Positions 42,364 through 51,283 of a stretch of 64,000 bases of DNA are shown one piece after another (the first letter of the stretch is position 1; each line of letters opens with the position of its first letter). A model generated the notes under the pieces. That model saw nothing but the letters and a program-made list of their open reading frames with translations. It made no database searches and was not told the origin of the DNA. A program made the position numbers and the translations under genes. Origin of the DNA: Mycolicibacterium novocastrense (GTDB lineage: Bacteria; Actinomycetota; Actinomycetes; Mycobacteriales; Mycobacteriaceae); NCBI RefSeq assembly GCF_001570485.1, contig NZ_BCTA01000038.1, positions 62,001-126,000 of the forward strand. Direction: 5' to 3'.

Positions 42364-44937
42364 GTGACTCCGAAGCCGACAACGCCGCACGCGTCCGAGA
42401 TCCTTCAAAATTACTGGGAGGACAGCCTTCAGCCTGCGGATTTGATGCGGCGCTCGGTCGAGATGACGAAGCTGTCTACCCAACTCATTGCTACCTCGCA
42501 GGACGGGCAAGTCGCCGCCGGCCGACTGCTTAATCACGGCCAAGGCACCCTCGCAGAAGTCATCTCCAGCAGCTGGAGCCAATACTTCATCAACGTCGGG
42601 AAGGTCGGGGCTCAGGTGGCCCAGGCAGCTGCGTGCCTGGAGGCCTGGGCCACCACTCTCGGCGCAATGCTTGCCCAAATGGCCGGAGTAGTTGGCTGGG
42701 TGGAGTCCGCCATCAGCACACTCGAGGCCGCTCGCCCCGCAGCGATACTGGCGGGCAAGGAGCAAGAGATCGACGACGCGATCGAAGAGGTTAAGCGCCA
42801 AGGCAAGCAGTTGATCTCCGATATTTCAGGTGCCGCCCAGGGCGCCCTCGCGGCTGTCCCGTCATGGGCGGGCCAGGTCCCCACCGCGATGCCCATGCCG
42901 GGCGGAATGCCTGGCACAGGCTCAGAGGTGACGGCAGGCCCTGGCCAGGCACCTGCGTCCCTCACTGGTACCGGCGGCGCGCCCCCATCCGAGGTGACCA
43001 ACGGCCCAGGTCAGAGCAGTTCGGGCACCCAGGCTTTGGGCAATCCATCCGGGGTCACTTCAGGGCCCGGTCAGGTCGGTGAAGGCGGGGGCTCCGGCGT
43101 ATCCGATCCCGCTGGCGTGACGACTGGCCCGGGACAGGCCGCAATTACGCCCGCGGGCTTTAACCAGACAGCCGGCGGTGGTGGTGCGTCCACGTCAGGA
43201 CCTGGAATGCCCTCTGGTGGTTCGCCGAGTAGTTCGGTTCCCGGATCCGCCGGAACTCCAGCGACCTCCCCCGCGGCCTCCACGGGAGGCTCCGCGACAC
43301 CTTCTGGCGCCGGCACCAGCACTCCGTCGCCAACCGGAAACACTTCCACGACGGGCATTTCTGGAGCAGAAGGTGCCTCTTCCGGAGCAGGCTCCGGCAC
43401 GACGTCTCCTGCTGGCGCGCAACCTATCTCGCAGTCCTCGGCCCCGACGGCAGGTGAAGCGTCACCGGCCGCTTCAGCTGCGCCGGCAGTGCAGTCGGCT
43501 GCTACTTCTTCGGCGACTGAGGCGGCACCAGCGGCTGGGTCGGCCGTGGCAGGTCCGATGTCGGCGGCGGCGCCCGCGGCAGCTGCTCCTGCTGCTGCGG
43601 CTCCGATGTCCGCGGCTCCTCTATCCGCAGCCGCCCCGTTGGCTTCGGCGGCCGCAGGCGCGGTCCCTGCACCACCGCCCGCACCGCCGCCACCTCCTGT
43701 AGCCCCACTGGCGCCGGCAGCGCCCGGCGGGGCGGTTCCCCCGCCTCCCCCGGCGATGGCCGCGCCCCCACCCGCTGCCGGTGTGCCTGCGACTGCAACG
43801 CCGGGGCCCGCGCCAGCTCCTTCCCCTGCCCCTGCGCCTGCTCCGGGCCATGGACCTCCGCCGGGCCCTGCACCTGGTGCGCACGCTGCGCCGCCGTCGT
43901 CGACGCCGGTGTCAAACTCGTCACAGCAGCAGAATCCGGATCCGTCAGTGCCGCCCTCGGGCGGGCCAGTCGGCGGTGGGGTCGGTGGCCCGATCATTGC
44001 CCCACTCAGCGCATCTGACCCGATCATTGCCCCGGCAATCTTCACCCCTCCGCTAAATCCGCTTGAGGCATCGGATGATCAGGATCTGGCAACCGTGCGA
44101 TCGGTGGTGGAAGCAGCCGGCGGCGCCTCCGCGGTTCATTGGGCGGCGGGGATGATCGTGACGAGTGGCCGCCGGCAGGTTGTCGTGACGTCCGACCGCG
44201 GCCGCGGCTGGGTCCCCGCCGAGGCATTCCTCCCCGCAGATGTGGTGATGCCGTGGTCGCACGAAGACTCCGCCTGCTGGGAAGGGGCCCTCGACCCCGC
44301 TCGCGTCATCGTCGAGTACGCCGCCGCGGCCGGCGGGCAGCTGACAGCTCTTGCCTCCACCATGTCGAGCGCCCCAGCGGTCACCGCCGGCCTGCCGTGG
44401 GCATACGTGGACGGGACCGATCGCGCCCATCCGGAGCTGCTCAGCGGCCCTGTGGTGACGCGATTCGAGCTGCAGGTGTCCGACACTCGCCGGCGCGCGG
44501 TCAAACACATCGTCGATCCAGTCAAGCAGCGAGAGCAGGTGCTGTGGCTGGCGTTTAGCGCCGACGAGAAGGCTGGCTCGTCCGCCACCCGGCACAAACT
44601 GTTGTCGATGTGCCGCTCGAACCTAGGACGGATCGACCAGCCTCGTTGGGTGGCGTCCTTGCCGTGGGAGCAGCTGGAAGAGGAGCACCACGAGCTGTGC
44701 GTCCAGGAGCGCGCGGCCCGCGTCGACGTCCGCGACGTCCCCGTCGGGCAGTTGGACACCGAGGGTGGCGCGTGCCGGCCGCTGCTGGCGCAGGCGTACG
44801 CCACCGAGGCGGCGCTGGCGATGCGGAACCCGGTGGCCTTACGTGCGCTTGCTGACGCTACCTACTCGTGGAGCATGCTGCTCGATGTGCAGTCTCCTGA
44901 GCCGACGTCGGCGCCGCCGCAGTTCGTCGGGCGCTGA
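42364..44937 (+). CDS. ESX-associated protein, DUF5631/DUF5632-like
   Basis: This 857-residue protein has three parts. The N-terminal about 150 residues are helical (LIATSQDGQVAAGRLLNHGQ onwards) and resemble an ESX substrate hairpin. Residues about 160-560 are very rich in Pro, Ala, Gly and Ser. The C-terminal about 290 residues (DLATVRSVVEAAGG, WAAGMIVTSGRRQVVVTSDR, FLPADVVMPW) resemble the DUF5632 and DUF5631 region of Rv3899c, encoded in the ESX-2 region. The role is unknown; an exported protein using ESX is an inference. The GTG start at 42364 lacks a strong ribosome-binding site. It is followed after three bases by another gene. Confidence 0.65.
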   Translation: MTPKPTTPHASEILQNYWEDSLQPADLMRRSVEMTKLSTQLIATSQDGQVAAGRLLNHGQGTLAEVISSSWSQYFINVGKVGAQVAQAAACLEAWATTLGAMLAQMAGVVGWVESAISTLEAARPAAILAGKEQEIDDAIEEVKRQGKQLISDISGAAQGALAAVPSWAGQVPTAMPMPGGMPGTGSEVTAGPGQAPASLTGTGGAPPSEVTNGPGQSSSGTQALGNPSGVTSGPGQVGEGGGSGVSDPAGVTTGPGQAAITPAGFNQTAGGGGASTSGPGMPSGGSPSSSVPGSAGTPATSPAASTGGSATPSGAGTSTPSPTGNTSTTGISGAEGASSGAGSGTTSPAGAQPISQSSAPTAGEASPAASAAPAVQSAATSSATEAAPAAGSAVAGPMSAAAPAAAAPAAAAPMSAAPLSAAAPLASAAAGAVPAPPPAPPPPPVAPLAPAAPGGAVPPPPPAMAAPPPAAGVPATATPGPAPAPSPAPAPAPGHGPPPGPAPGAHAAPPSSTPVSNSSQQQNPDPSVPPSGGPVGGGVGGPIIAPLSASDPIIAPAIFTPPLNPLEASDDQDLATVRSVVEAAGGASAVHWAAGMIVTSGRRQVVVTSDRGRGWVPAEAFLPADVVMPWSHEDSACWEGALDPARVIVEYAAAAGGQLTALASTMSSAPAVTAGLPWAYVDGTDRAHPELLSGPVVTRFELQVSDTRRRAVKHIVDPVKQREQVLWLAFSADEKAGSSATRHKLLSMCRSNLGRIDQPRWVASLPWEQLEEEHHELCVQERAARVDVRDVPVGQLDTEGGACRPLLAQAYATEAALAMRNPVALRALADATYSWSMLLDVQSPEPTSAPPQFVGR

Positions 44938-44940
44938 GCG

Positions 44941-45369
44941 GTGGCCAGCGCCACGCTGACTTGCGCTCTTCTGTCGTCGAAGTACTCCGCGCTTCTCAGC
45001 CTGCTCCGCCAGGAGATTGGCGATGCTGAGGTGGTGCGTGTGGGGCCGGCGGACGCGGACGAGCCCTATCCCCCGCATGTGCTGGGCCCGGACGAGCTGC
45101 CTGGCCCGCCGCCGGCGCGGTATGCCATCGAATGCCGACTGAGCGACGGCCACCTGCTGCACGTGTCCGACCACCGCGGCTTCGGGCTGCGGAAGCTGGC
45201 TCGGCCAGCTGCGGCACCAGACGACTGGCTTGTCGAGATCTGGTCACACCGTGACGATTACGTATCCGGCCTGGCCCACACCACGGCCTGCAGCGAGCAC
45301 ACTGCTGACGGGCTCATGAGCGCCGTTCGGGATGCCGTGCGCGTGCAGGGTATGCGCGCCGCCGTATAG
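44941..45369 (+). CDS. Hypothetical protein
   Basis: This 142-residue protein starts at GTG 44941, three bases after the DUF5631-like gene, so the two are probably co-transcribed. The N-terminal third is helical (LLSSKYSALLSLLRQEIGD). The rest has a mixed pattern with RYAIECRLSDGHLLHVSDHR. There is no signal or membrane segment, and I do not recognise the family. It ends 14 bases before the convergent nuclease gene. Confidence 0.5.
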   Translation: MASATLTCALLSSKYSALLSLLRQEIGDAEVVRVGPADADEPYPPHVLGPDELPGPPPARYAIECRLSDGHLLHVSDHRGFGLRKLARPAAAPDDWLVEIWSHRDDYVSGLAHTTACSEHTADGLMSAVRDAVRVQGMRAAV

Positions 45370-45382
45370 TCCTGAATGGCGT

Positions 45383-46078
45383 TCAGCTGAGCGGCGCAGT
45401 CGTGCAGGCCGCCGCAGCCGCGTCTCGCTCGCTGACCGTGATGGGCAGCTCGTACTTCGCCATGACGGACAGGTAGTCGATGACGAACGGGCAACGGCTT
45501 TCCGGAAGGGGTGGCATCCATTCGTCCAGCGCAGCATCAGATTTGGCCTGATTCACGCTCGCCGACAGCGCGCGTAGCTCCATCGGATCGTTGGCGAAGA
45601 TCTGCCGCTTACGCGAATCCCATTGCCACGCACCAGCATTCCACGCACGGTGGAGGGCCACTGTGTGATCGAGTTCGACGTCCATCCGGTCGACTCGCTC
45701 GCCGCTATAGGGGTCCTGAAGCCACCCCGCGATCACCTTGCAGTTGCGCGTGCCGTCCTTAAACACGACGTCTCGTAAATCCCTGGCCAGCATACGATTT
45801 CGCGTGTCGCACCCTGTGGTATCCGTGGGGTCGTTCCATGCAGGCCCAAACGAGCACGCGTCGCCGCGCTTGCAGCTGCGCTCGTAACCGGGGACGTCGT
45901 TGATGCGGTCGACCACCTTCACCTGGTCCAGCAGTGTTGCCAAGTTGCCGGCCGCTTCTGGGGCGGCGATCGCCACGGTGTCCCCGCGGTAGCCGAGATC
46001 GAAGCTCGGGTTCAGCCAGGCAGCGATCGCGATCGCCGCACCGACAACTGCCACTGCACCGCTTCGTCGAATCCGCAT
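45383..46078 (-). CDS. Secreted HNH (DUF1524/GmrSD C-terminal-like) nuclease
   Basis: This 231-residue protein has an N-terminal hydrophobic signal (AVAVVGAAIAIAAWL) after GGAGGT. The HNH core is visible in VELDHTVALHRAWNAGAWQW, RQIFANDPMELRALSASVNQ and AKSDAALDEWMPP. This family of exported nucleases, with DUF1524 or GmrSD C-terminal similarity, is common in actinobacteria and probably degrades extracellular DNA. Two pairs of Cys may form disulfides. On a plasmid it might help nutrient use or attack incoming DNA; this is an inference. Confidence 0.8.
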   Translation of the reverse strand: MRIRRSGAVAVVGAAIAIAAWLNPSFDLGYRGDTVAIAAPEAAGNLATLLDQVKVVDRINDVPGYERSCKRGDACSFGPAWNDPTDTTGCDTRNRMLARDLRDVVFKDGTRNCKVIAGWLQDPYSGERVDRMDVELDHTVALHRAWNAGAWQWDSRKRQIFANDPMELRALSASVNQAKSDAALDEWMPPLPESRCPFVIDYLSVMAKYELPITVSERDAAAAACTTAPLS

Positions 46079-46206
46079 GCCGTACCTCCCCCGGTTGTGT
46101 ATTGCCTGTTCAGACTATCGGCGGATTCCGACAGATCCGGCTGCGCCGATGATCGAATTGCACTGTCGCATAGCGTTATACCCCCACAGCGGGCCTGACC
46201 TGGCCT

Positions 46207-46219
46207 GACGACACGTCCC
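46207..46219 (+). repeat. Dispersed element copy 8 (GACGACACGTCCC)
   Basis: This copy lies between the nuclease start (46078) and the end of the DUF2637 gene (46289). The upstream CTGACCTGGCCT matches the extended consensus. Confidence 0.65.
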
Positions 46220-46288
46220 TGACTGACGCCCCCGCCCGCCTCACGGGTCCAGGGCCGGCCGCGCCCGGACCGTCCAGCTAATTGCGCC

Positions 46289-47152
46289 TTAGCTCGATGC
46301 GCCTTCAGCAGCCGCCGCCGCGGCGGCTTGCTGGATCTTCCGGATCGTCTCGTGATGCAAACCCGTCGCCGTGCTCAGGCCGCGCTGAGAAACGCCGTTG
46401 TGTGTAGCTTCCAGCACTTCGGCGATCTGCTCGACCGGCCGATCTGCGATGGCTTTCACGGACGGGTTCTGTTGCTGGACTGTGCGCGCAGCCTCAAGCC
46501 AGTAGCGGCGACGATCCTGCTCCTGCTGAACTTGCTGCACTTCTTGTTGCAGGCGAACGGCTTTCACGGTCATGGGGCGGACCCTTGAGAGAATGGCTGC
46601 GCCGTGGGCTGTGGCCAAGAGACTGACTGGTGGGACCACCCCGATCGCCGCTTTCAGCCACGGCGCGAGTTCGATACCGGGCTCGATGGTCGCGTGTAGC
46701 GCGTTGGCGCCGACGCTGACCATCGCCGATAAGGCAAGGACCCACCAGAAGAATCGGCGATTTGCTCGCTGCTGCGCCCCGTACGCGCCCAGGGCGAGGA
46801 CTGCCATGGTGGACGCCAGGATCGTCCCGTCGACGATGATCGGCCAGAGCGGTGCCAGGTTGCGGGGGTATCCGGCTCGGATTGCGAGGTCGGTGAGCGA
46901 CGCGAAGCTGAGGATGAACGAGGCGATGCCGATGACAGCGGTGATGGACACCGCGGCGAAGCGGGTGACGCGCAGCATCTTCGCTGAACCGGGTGCCGCC
47001 AGGACCTCTTCGCCGTCGGCCAGGACCAGATCGTCGTCTCCGGGCGACAGCACCGGCTGCTGGGCGGTCAGCGTCGCGATCGAGCCCGTGGAGAACGCGG
47101 TGCCGTTGCGGGTGGGGTGGGTGTCCAGGGGGGCGTCGTCGACGACAGTCAT
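46289..47152 (-). CDS. DUF2637 (Spd-like) membrane protein
   Basis: This 287-residue protein has four membrane helices (VSITAVIGIASFILSF, PLWPIIVDGTILASTMAVLA, FFWWVLALSAMVSVGANALH, AAIGVVPPVSLLATAHGAAI) in the pattern of DUF2637. Its relatives include plasmid spread proteins (Spd) of Streptomyces. A cytosolic C-terminal part includes a Gln-rich coiled coil and a possible HTH (GLSTATGLHHETIRKIQQ). It fits a plasmid-transfer or spread function, but no transfer gene cluster is visible beside it. Confidence 0.8.
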   Translation of the reverse strand: MTVVDDAPLDTHPTRNGTAFSTGSIATLTAQQPVLSPGDDDLVLADGEEVLAAPGSAKMLRVTRFAAVSITAVIGIASFILSFASLTDLAIRAGYPRNLAPLWPIIVDGTILASTMAVLALGAYGAQQRANRRFFWWVLALSAMVSVGANALHATIEPGIELAPWLKAAIGVVPPVSLLATAHGAAILSRVRPMTVKAVRLQQEVQQVQQEQDRRRYWLEAARTVQQQNPSVKAIADRPVEQIAEVLEATHNGVSQRGLSTATGLHHETIRKIQQAAAAAAAEGASS

Positions 47153-47308
47153 GGCGTCCTCAGGCTCGGCGAGATGGTGTGTTTATGCGCGTCGATGAGC
47201 CGAATAGTGCTGGCGCACAATGCCAGCGCTCATCACACTGGAAGGCTAACACCGCCTCGACCCTGATCTTGGGTGCGGCGACCACTGGAAATGGCAGGGC
47301 CCCGGGGG

Positions 47309-48337
47309 TTAGTGACCGGAGGAGTGTGAGCCGCCGGCATTGCCGAACGGCGGCTCTTCGGATTCGATCTCGGGGATCGCGCCGAAGGTCTGCTCGACGC
47401 CGCCCGGGGCGTCGTAGATCTTGTCCTCGGGGAAAATTGCGGGATCCCGCTTTGTACCTTCGCCGCTACCCTTACCGCCGCCGTGCATGCCGTGCATCGG
47501 CATCATCGGCATCATCGGCATCCGGCTGCCCGCGGCACCTGCCGACGATCCACCGCCAGGTGCCTGCAGCGCACTGCCTTGTAGCGCGCTGGAGGTGTTC
47601 ATGGGGGTCACCGGTGTCTCCAGGCCGGCCGGGATCGTGGTGCCGGGGTCCATACCTCCGCCGCCGCCGCCACCGCCGCCGAATCCGCCGCCGGCGCCAC
47701 CGAGTCCGTCGAGGCCAAGGTCCGGAGTTTCGGTCGCGGCCTTTGTGGCCTGCTCGGCGACCTTGCCGACGAGCTGGCCCACCTGCTCGCCGGCCTTGCC
47801 GACCGCCTCGCCCACTTTGCTGGTGATCTGCTGCAGCTGTTGCATGATCTGCTGCGGGATCTGCATGCCGGCCTGCATGCCCATCTGCATCATCTGCTGC
47901 ATCATCTGCTGCGATTGATCGCCGCCGAGCATCTCCTCGGCCTTAGCCTTGGCTTCCTGATCGATGGACTCCGGATCGAGCTGACCGGGGACATCCGAGC
48001 CGGCCAACCCCTGGCCAGGGGTGCCGGTGTGTTCGAACCCGGCCGCGTTCTTCGCGTCCTGATTCTGGATGCCCGTCATGGCACCCTGCGTCGTCTGATT
48101 GAGGTCCTGAGCACCGCTGGACAGGGCAGGTCCGGCAGGCGAGAGGCCGGTTTGCAGGCTGCCGGTGAGCATGGAGATCTGGTTGCCGACAGGGCTCGAC
48201 GCACCAGGTGGAGACAGCGCCGAGGACACGCCGCTGGACAGGTCGGACGCCGCCTGCTGGCCCTGCTGGCCCATCGAATCGGACCCACCCCGAAAGGCCG
48301 GAACCTCAAATCCCATCGGCTGGCTCATGCCGGCCAT
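47309..48337 (-). CDS. Met/Gln- and Gly-rich ESX-associated protein
   Basis: This 342-residue protein has a Gly/Ser-rich N-terminal half, a helical Met/Gln-rich middle (QSQQMMQQMMQMGMQAGMQI) and a Gly-rich, Met/His-rich tail (RMPMMPMMPMHGMHGGG) ending in an acidic segment. The Gln-rich helices and PMHG tail resemble the end of the PPE protein at 11909-13243 and suggest an exported ESX-associated protein. No signal peptide is seen. The start is either ATG 48337 or ATG 48328. The function is unknown. Confidence 0.55.
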   Translation of the reverse strand: MAGMSQPMGFEVPAFRGGSDSMGQQGQQAASDLSSGVSSALSPPGASSPVGNQISMLTGSLQTGLSPAGPALSSGAQDLNQTTQGAMTGIQNQDAKNAAGFEHTGTPGQGLAGSDVPGQLDPESIDQEAKAKAEEMLGGDQSQQMMQQMMQMGMQAGMQIPQQIMQQLQQITSKVGEAVGKAGEQVGQLVGKVAEQATKAATETPDLGLDGLGGAGGGFGGGGGGGGGMDPGTTIPAGLETPVTPMNTSSALQGSALQAPGGGSSAGAAGSRMPMMPMMPMHGMHGGGKGSGEGTKRDPAIFPEDKIYDAPGGVEQTFGAIPEIESEEPPFGNAGGSHSSGH

Positions 48338-48428
48338 TTTAGCTGCAGAAATGATCCCGATTGGGCGCCGATTGACGACGACTTCGCCTTGGAACTCTTT
48401 CAGGCAACAGATTCTGCTGCTGCGACGT

Positions 48429-48586
48429 GGGCGTACCCGTCTGCGCGTGGAACCGACCTGAAGGATCTCGGACGACGCGTGCGGAGTAGTTGGGGCTCAC
48501 CCGTCTGCGCGTGAAACCGACTTAGCTGGTCCACTCACTCAACCTTGATGAGTATCTGGGCTCACCCGTCCGCGCGTGGAACCGAC
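48429..48586 (-). CRISPR. Three-repeat CRISPR-like array at the tnpB 3' end
   Basis: Three direct repeats of 29 bases lie at 48429-48457, 48493-48521 and 48558-48586. They share the core ACCCGTCTGCGCGTG with one to three substitutions each. Two spacers of 35 and 36 bases (48458-48492 and 48522-48557) are unrelated to each other. The repeat has imperfect dyad symmetry. On the tnpB strand the outermost, least conserved repeat is the one farthest from tnpB, as in the trailer of a CRISPR array. The last repeat overlaps the tnpB reading frame. No cas1 or cas2 is nearby. The unit could be a TnpB-linked (type V-U-like) mini-array, a relic of another CRISPR type, or repeats in the element end. Confidence 0.5.
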
Positions 48587-50072
48587 CCAAGGTGACCAGC
48601 ACGAAGGCGCGCCGGTCGGGTCAGTTTCCGCTTCGGATTGGTGACCAGCCTGTTGCCGGGCTGGAGTGACCACCATGGTGTGGCGGCCTTCCCGCTTCAT
48701 TGCTGACGACGGCCTCGACCCCGCGGGTTGCGGGTGGTCGTCGGCTCGGCGGGCGTTTGACGTCTCCTCCATGCCGGGGGCGACGGCCGCCTGGGCGGCG
48801 ATGTTGATGGCTGCGTTGACATCTCTGTCTGCGGTGAATCCGCATGCAGCGCATCGGTATACGCGATCAGCGAGGGTGAGCTTGGCTTTCGCTCCGCACG
48901 CTGAACACGTTCGACTGGACGGAAAGAACCGGTCGATGACCTTGAGGCTGCTGCCGTACCAGTTGGTCTTGTACTCGAGTTGGCGGCGCAGCTGTCCGGG
49001 GGCGGCGTCGAGGATGGCGCGGTTGAGTCCTGATTTCGCTCGGACGTTTCGGCCGGGTTGGTCTAGTGTGCCGCGGGCGGATCGGGTCATGCCAGCGACG
49101 TTGAGGTCCTCGATCGCGATGATCGACCACTGTGTGGCCAGCGTCTTGGTGAGGGTGTGCAGCGTCGTTGCGCGGCGTTCGGCGACTTCGTGGTGCCGGC
49201 GGCCGACGAGTCGAGCTGCGCGGCGACGGCGTTTCGAGCCTTTTTGGGTGCGTGAGAGCGCTCGCTGCGCCTTTGTGAGACGGGTTCGTGCGGCGTTCAG
49301 GTGCCGTGGGTTGTCGATCGTCTCGCCAGTAGACAGCGCTGCGAGGGTGTGGACGCCGAGGTCGACGCCGACGATGCCGGCTTGGCGTTGACGGTGCGTG
49401 GAGGTGGCCTCGGTGTGGGGTTGCTTGGTAAGGATGCTGGCGTACCAGCGGTGGCCGCCGCGGGAGATCGTCACGGATTGGATGACGGCCCCTCGGCCGA
49501 GGGCGCGGCAAAGCGGTTTGGTCGATGAGTGCACGCGCAGGGAGCCGAGGCGGGGCAGGATGATTCGGCGGTAGCCGGCGTCTGGTCGGATGCTGGGGTT
49601 CTTGACGTTGTGGTGGATGCGGAAGCTGTCGCGGCTGCGGTGTTTGGTCTTAAACCGCGGGCGACCGACCCGGCGGCCTTTCCGTCTTCCGGTGCGCGAG
49701 TCGAGCCAGTTCTTCCAGGCGCGGTCGGCGTCGGCGAAGGCGGATTGGAAGGTGTAGGTGCTGACGGTGTGCCACCACGGGCAGAGTCCGTCCTCGCCGC
49801 GTCGGTCGTCGCCCTTAGCCGTGTTGAGCGCCTTCTGAATGTCAGGCTTGTTAGGCACTTTCGGCGCTCGCCTGGCTGCGTCCGCTTGATCCGCACCGGC
49901 GTTCACCGCCAGTGTGATGGCCGTGTGGCGCTCGTCGAGTGCGACGAATTTGGCCGGCCGCCAGGGCGTGATTGTAGGCCCACCGTGCGGCGCCGGCGTT
50001 TTGCGCGACGGCAGACGCCTGGACCTCGGTGAGGTCCAGCGCGAACCGGTACGCGCGCAACTGATCAGCCAT
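48539..50072 (-). pseudogene. tnpB: IS200/IS605-type tnpB (OrfB), one frameshift
   Basis: The reading frame begins MADQLRAYRFALDLTEVQAS (ATG 50072) and leaves frame near 49950-49963, in GGCCGGCC. It continues in the next frame as KFVALDERHTAITLAVNAGA to the stop at 48539. The second part carries all RuvC residues: Asp in IVGVDLGVHTLAAL, Glu in IIAIEDLNVAG and Asp in ADRDVNAAINIA. It also has a two-knuckle zinc site (CSACG and CAACG). TnpB is an RNA-guided nuclease, and its guide RNA comes from its own 3' end. There is no tnpA. The C-terminal tail runs into the array at 48429-48586. The frameshift could be a sequencing error, a true lesion or programmed. Confidence 0.75.
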
Positions 50073-50083
50073 CGCTCGTGATG

Positions 50084-50353
50084 CTAAGTCCGGGCTGTGA
50101 CACCGGGGCGGTTCGCCGCTGGGGATGTCGGGTCGATCAGGGCCAGGAGGGCGTGGCGGGCATCGAGATCGTTGGGGTCGTCGTGCAGCTCGTCGCAGGC
50201 GATCCGGATCCGGCGGGCGAGGTTCCGCTCATCCAGGGCGGGTGTGGATTGTCGGAGAAGATCGCGAGCGTTGGCTTGGGCCACGGGGTCCAGGGGTGAG
50301 CAGTACAGGTCGTCGCAGGCCACTTTGATCTGTGTGGTGTGTGGGTCGGACAT
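50084..50353 (-). CDS. Small ACDELHDDP-family protein with internal duplication
   Basis: This 89-residue protein starts at ATG 50353 with GGGAGC upstream. It contains two related blocks: VACDDLYCSPLDPVAQANAR with DLLRQ, and IACDELHDDPNDLDARHALL with ALI. The second block is shared with the protein at 34353-34616. It lies 11 bases upstream of tnpB on the same strand. The function is unknown. The internal repeat and the second copy suggest a small helical protein-binding module. Confidence 0.55.
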   Translation of the reverse strand: MSDPHTTQIKVACDDLYCSPLDPVAQANARDLLRQSTPALDERNLARRIRIACDELHDDPNDLDARHALLALIDPTSPAANRPGVTART

Positions 50354-50472
50354 GGACCGCTCCCTCGGGGACATCGCGTAGTGCAATCTGTGCTTGCAGC
50401 GTACATCATGTCATCCTTGCATTACGGGTGTGGCTGCATTGATGGTTGCCACCAAGGGGATACTGTCATTGC

Positions 50473-50853
50473 GTGGCGTTCGACGACCTGTCCGATGATG
50501 CGCTGGCCGCAGCATCGAACGCTGTTGCGCAGGCCGCCCTGAACGCCGCCAGGCTGGAAGCCACCGAGCGATTGCTGGCTGGCCCAGGCTCCGGTGCAGG
50601 TACCAACGCCGAGGATGCTCTGGCTGTTCTCTTGGCTGCAGACCACACGGACCCGCGCTTCGAATTGCTGCACGCGTTCGAGAAGCCGTGGTCACTGCTA
50701 GTGGTGCGGATCCTCGCTCCGGTGTGCGATCCCGCGCCCGCGATTGCGGATGCCCGCCGCCGCGGCGTCACCGTCCCGGCTATCGCCAAGACGCTTGGCG
50801 TTTCGCATCAAGCGATCTACTCGCGGTACGCCGAGATCGTCCGCCGTCGCTGA
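50473..50853 (+). CDS. HTH-containing hypothetical protein
   Basis: This 126-residue protein starts at GTG 50473 with AAGGGGA upstream; a TTG at 50446 is possible. The C-terminal 45 residues look like a helix-turn-helix (RRRGVTVPAIAKTLGVSHQA then IYSRYAEIVRR). The N-terminal part is helical and Ala-rich. It is divergent from the small gene at 50084. It is probably a transcription regulator; the target is unknown. Confidence 0.55.
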   Translation: MAFDDLSDDALAAASNAVAQAALNAARLEATERLLAGPGSGAGTNAEDALAVLLAADHTDPRFELLHAFEKPWSLLVVRILAPVCDPAPAIADARRRGVTVPAIAKTLGVSHQAIYSRYAEIVRRR

Positions 50854-50899
50854 AACAGCGTTTCGTAGTTTCACTTTCCGCTGCGGCCGCCGGTTCCGC

Positions 50900-51268
50900 T
50901 CACCCTTGGGCACTGTCGGCCGGCGTTGCGAGTTCGACGGCGGTGCGCCAGCCAGGGTCGACTGGGGCATCGTGGGCGGGGATGGTGATCGTGCTTTCGC
51001 CGGTGAGTGTGCGTGATGTCCTGGTCGTCGCCGGCTTGGGTTCACGCGGCACGAGGTCGTGACGGATGACGAGGAGACCGCGCTCTTCGAGTGAGGCGAA
51101 GGTGTGGCCCTGCTGGTTGTAGGCGGCGTGGCCGTCGATGAGGAAGACCGGGTAGGTGGCGTGGCCGCGGCGTGCCATGTTGGGGAATTCGTGGCCGTAT
51201 TGCACGCGGCCTTGTTCGACGAGTTCGAGCGCTTCTTGCTGTCGCACAGTTAGTTTGGCGGTTTTCAT
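50900..51268 (-). CDS. Hypothetical protein
   Basis: This 122-residue protein begins KTAKLTVRQQEALELVEQGR. It then reads YPVFLIDGHAAYNQQGHTFA and SLEERGLLVIRHDL, a helical start followed by a winged-helix-like segment. A small DNA-binding protein is possible. It lies 15 bases upstream of the VapC gene on the same strand, so in the direction of transcription it follows vapBC. The family is unknown. Confidence 0.5.
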   Translation of the reverse strand: MKTAKLTVRQQEALELVEQGRVQYGHEFPNMARRGHATYPVFLIDGHAAYNQQGHTFASLEERGLLVIRHDLVPREPKPATTRTSRTLTGESTITIPAHDAPVDPGWRTAVELATPADSAQG

Positions 51269-51283
51269 GGGTTCCTTGCGGGG

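Noticed and set aside
48340..48428. Possible fourth array repeat one period to the left
   Set aside because: Only scattered similarity (GGGCG, TGGAAC) is seen; too weak to count as a repeat.
48587..48660. Possible additional array repeat to the right inside tnpB
   Set aside because: No match to the repeat core at the expected distance; GGTGACCAGC repeated nearby is a short coincidence.
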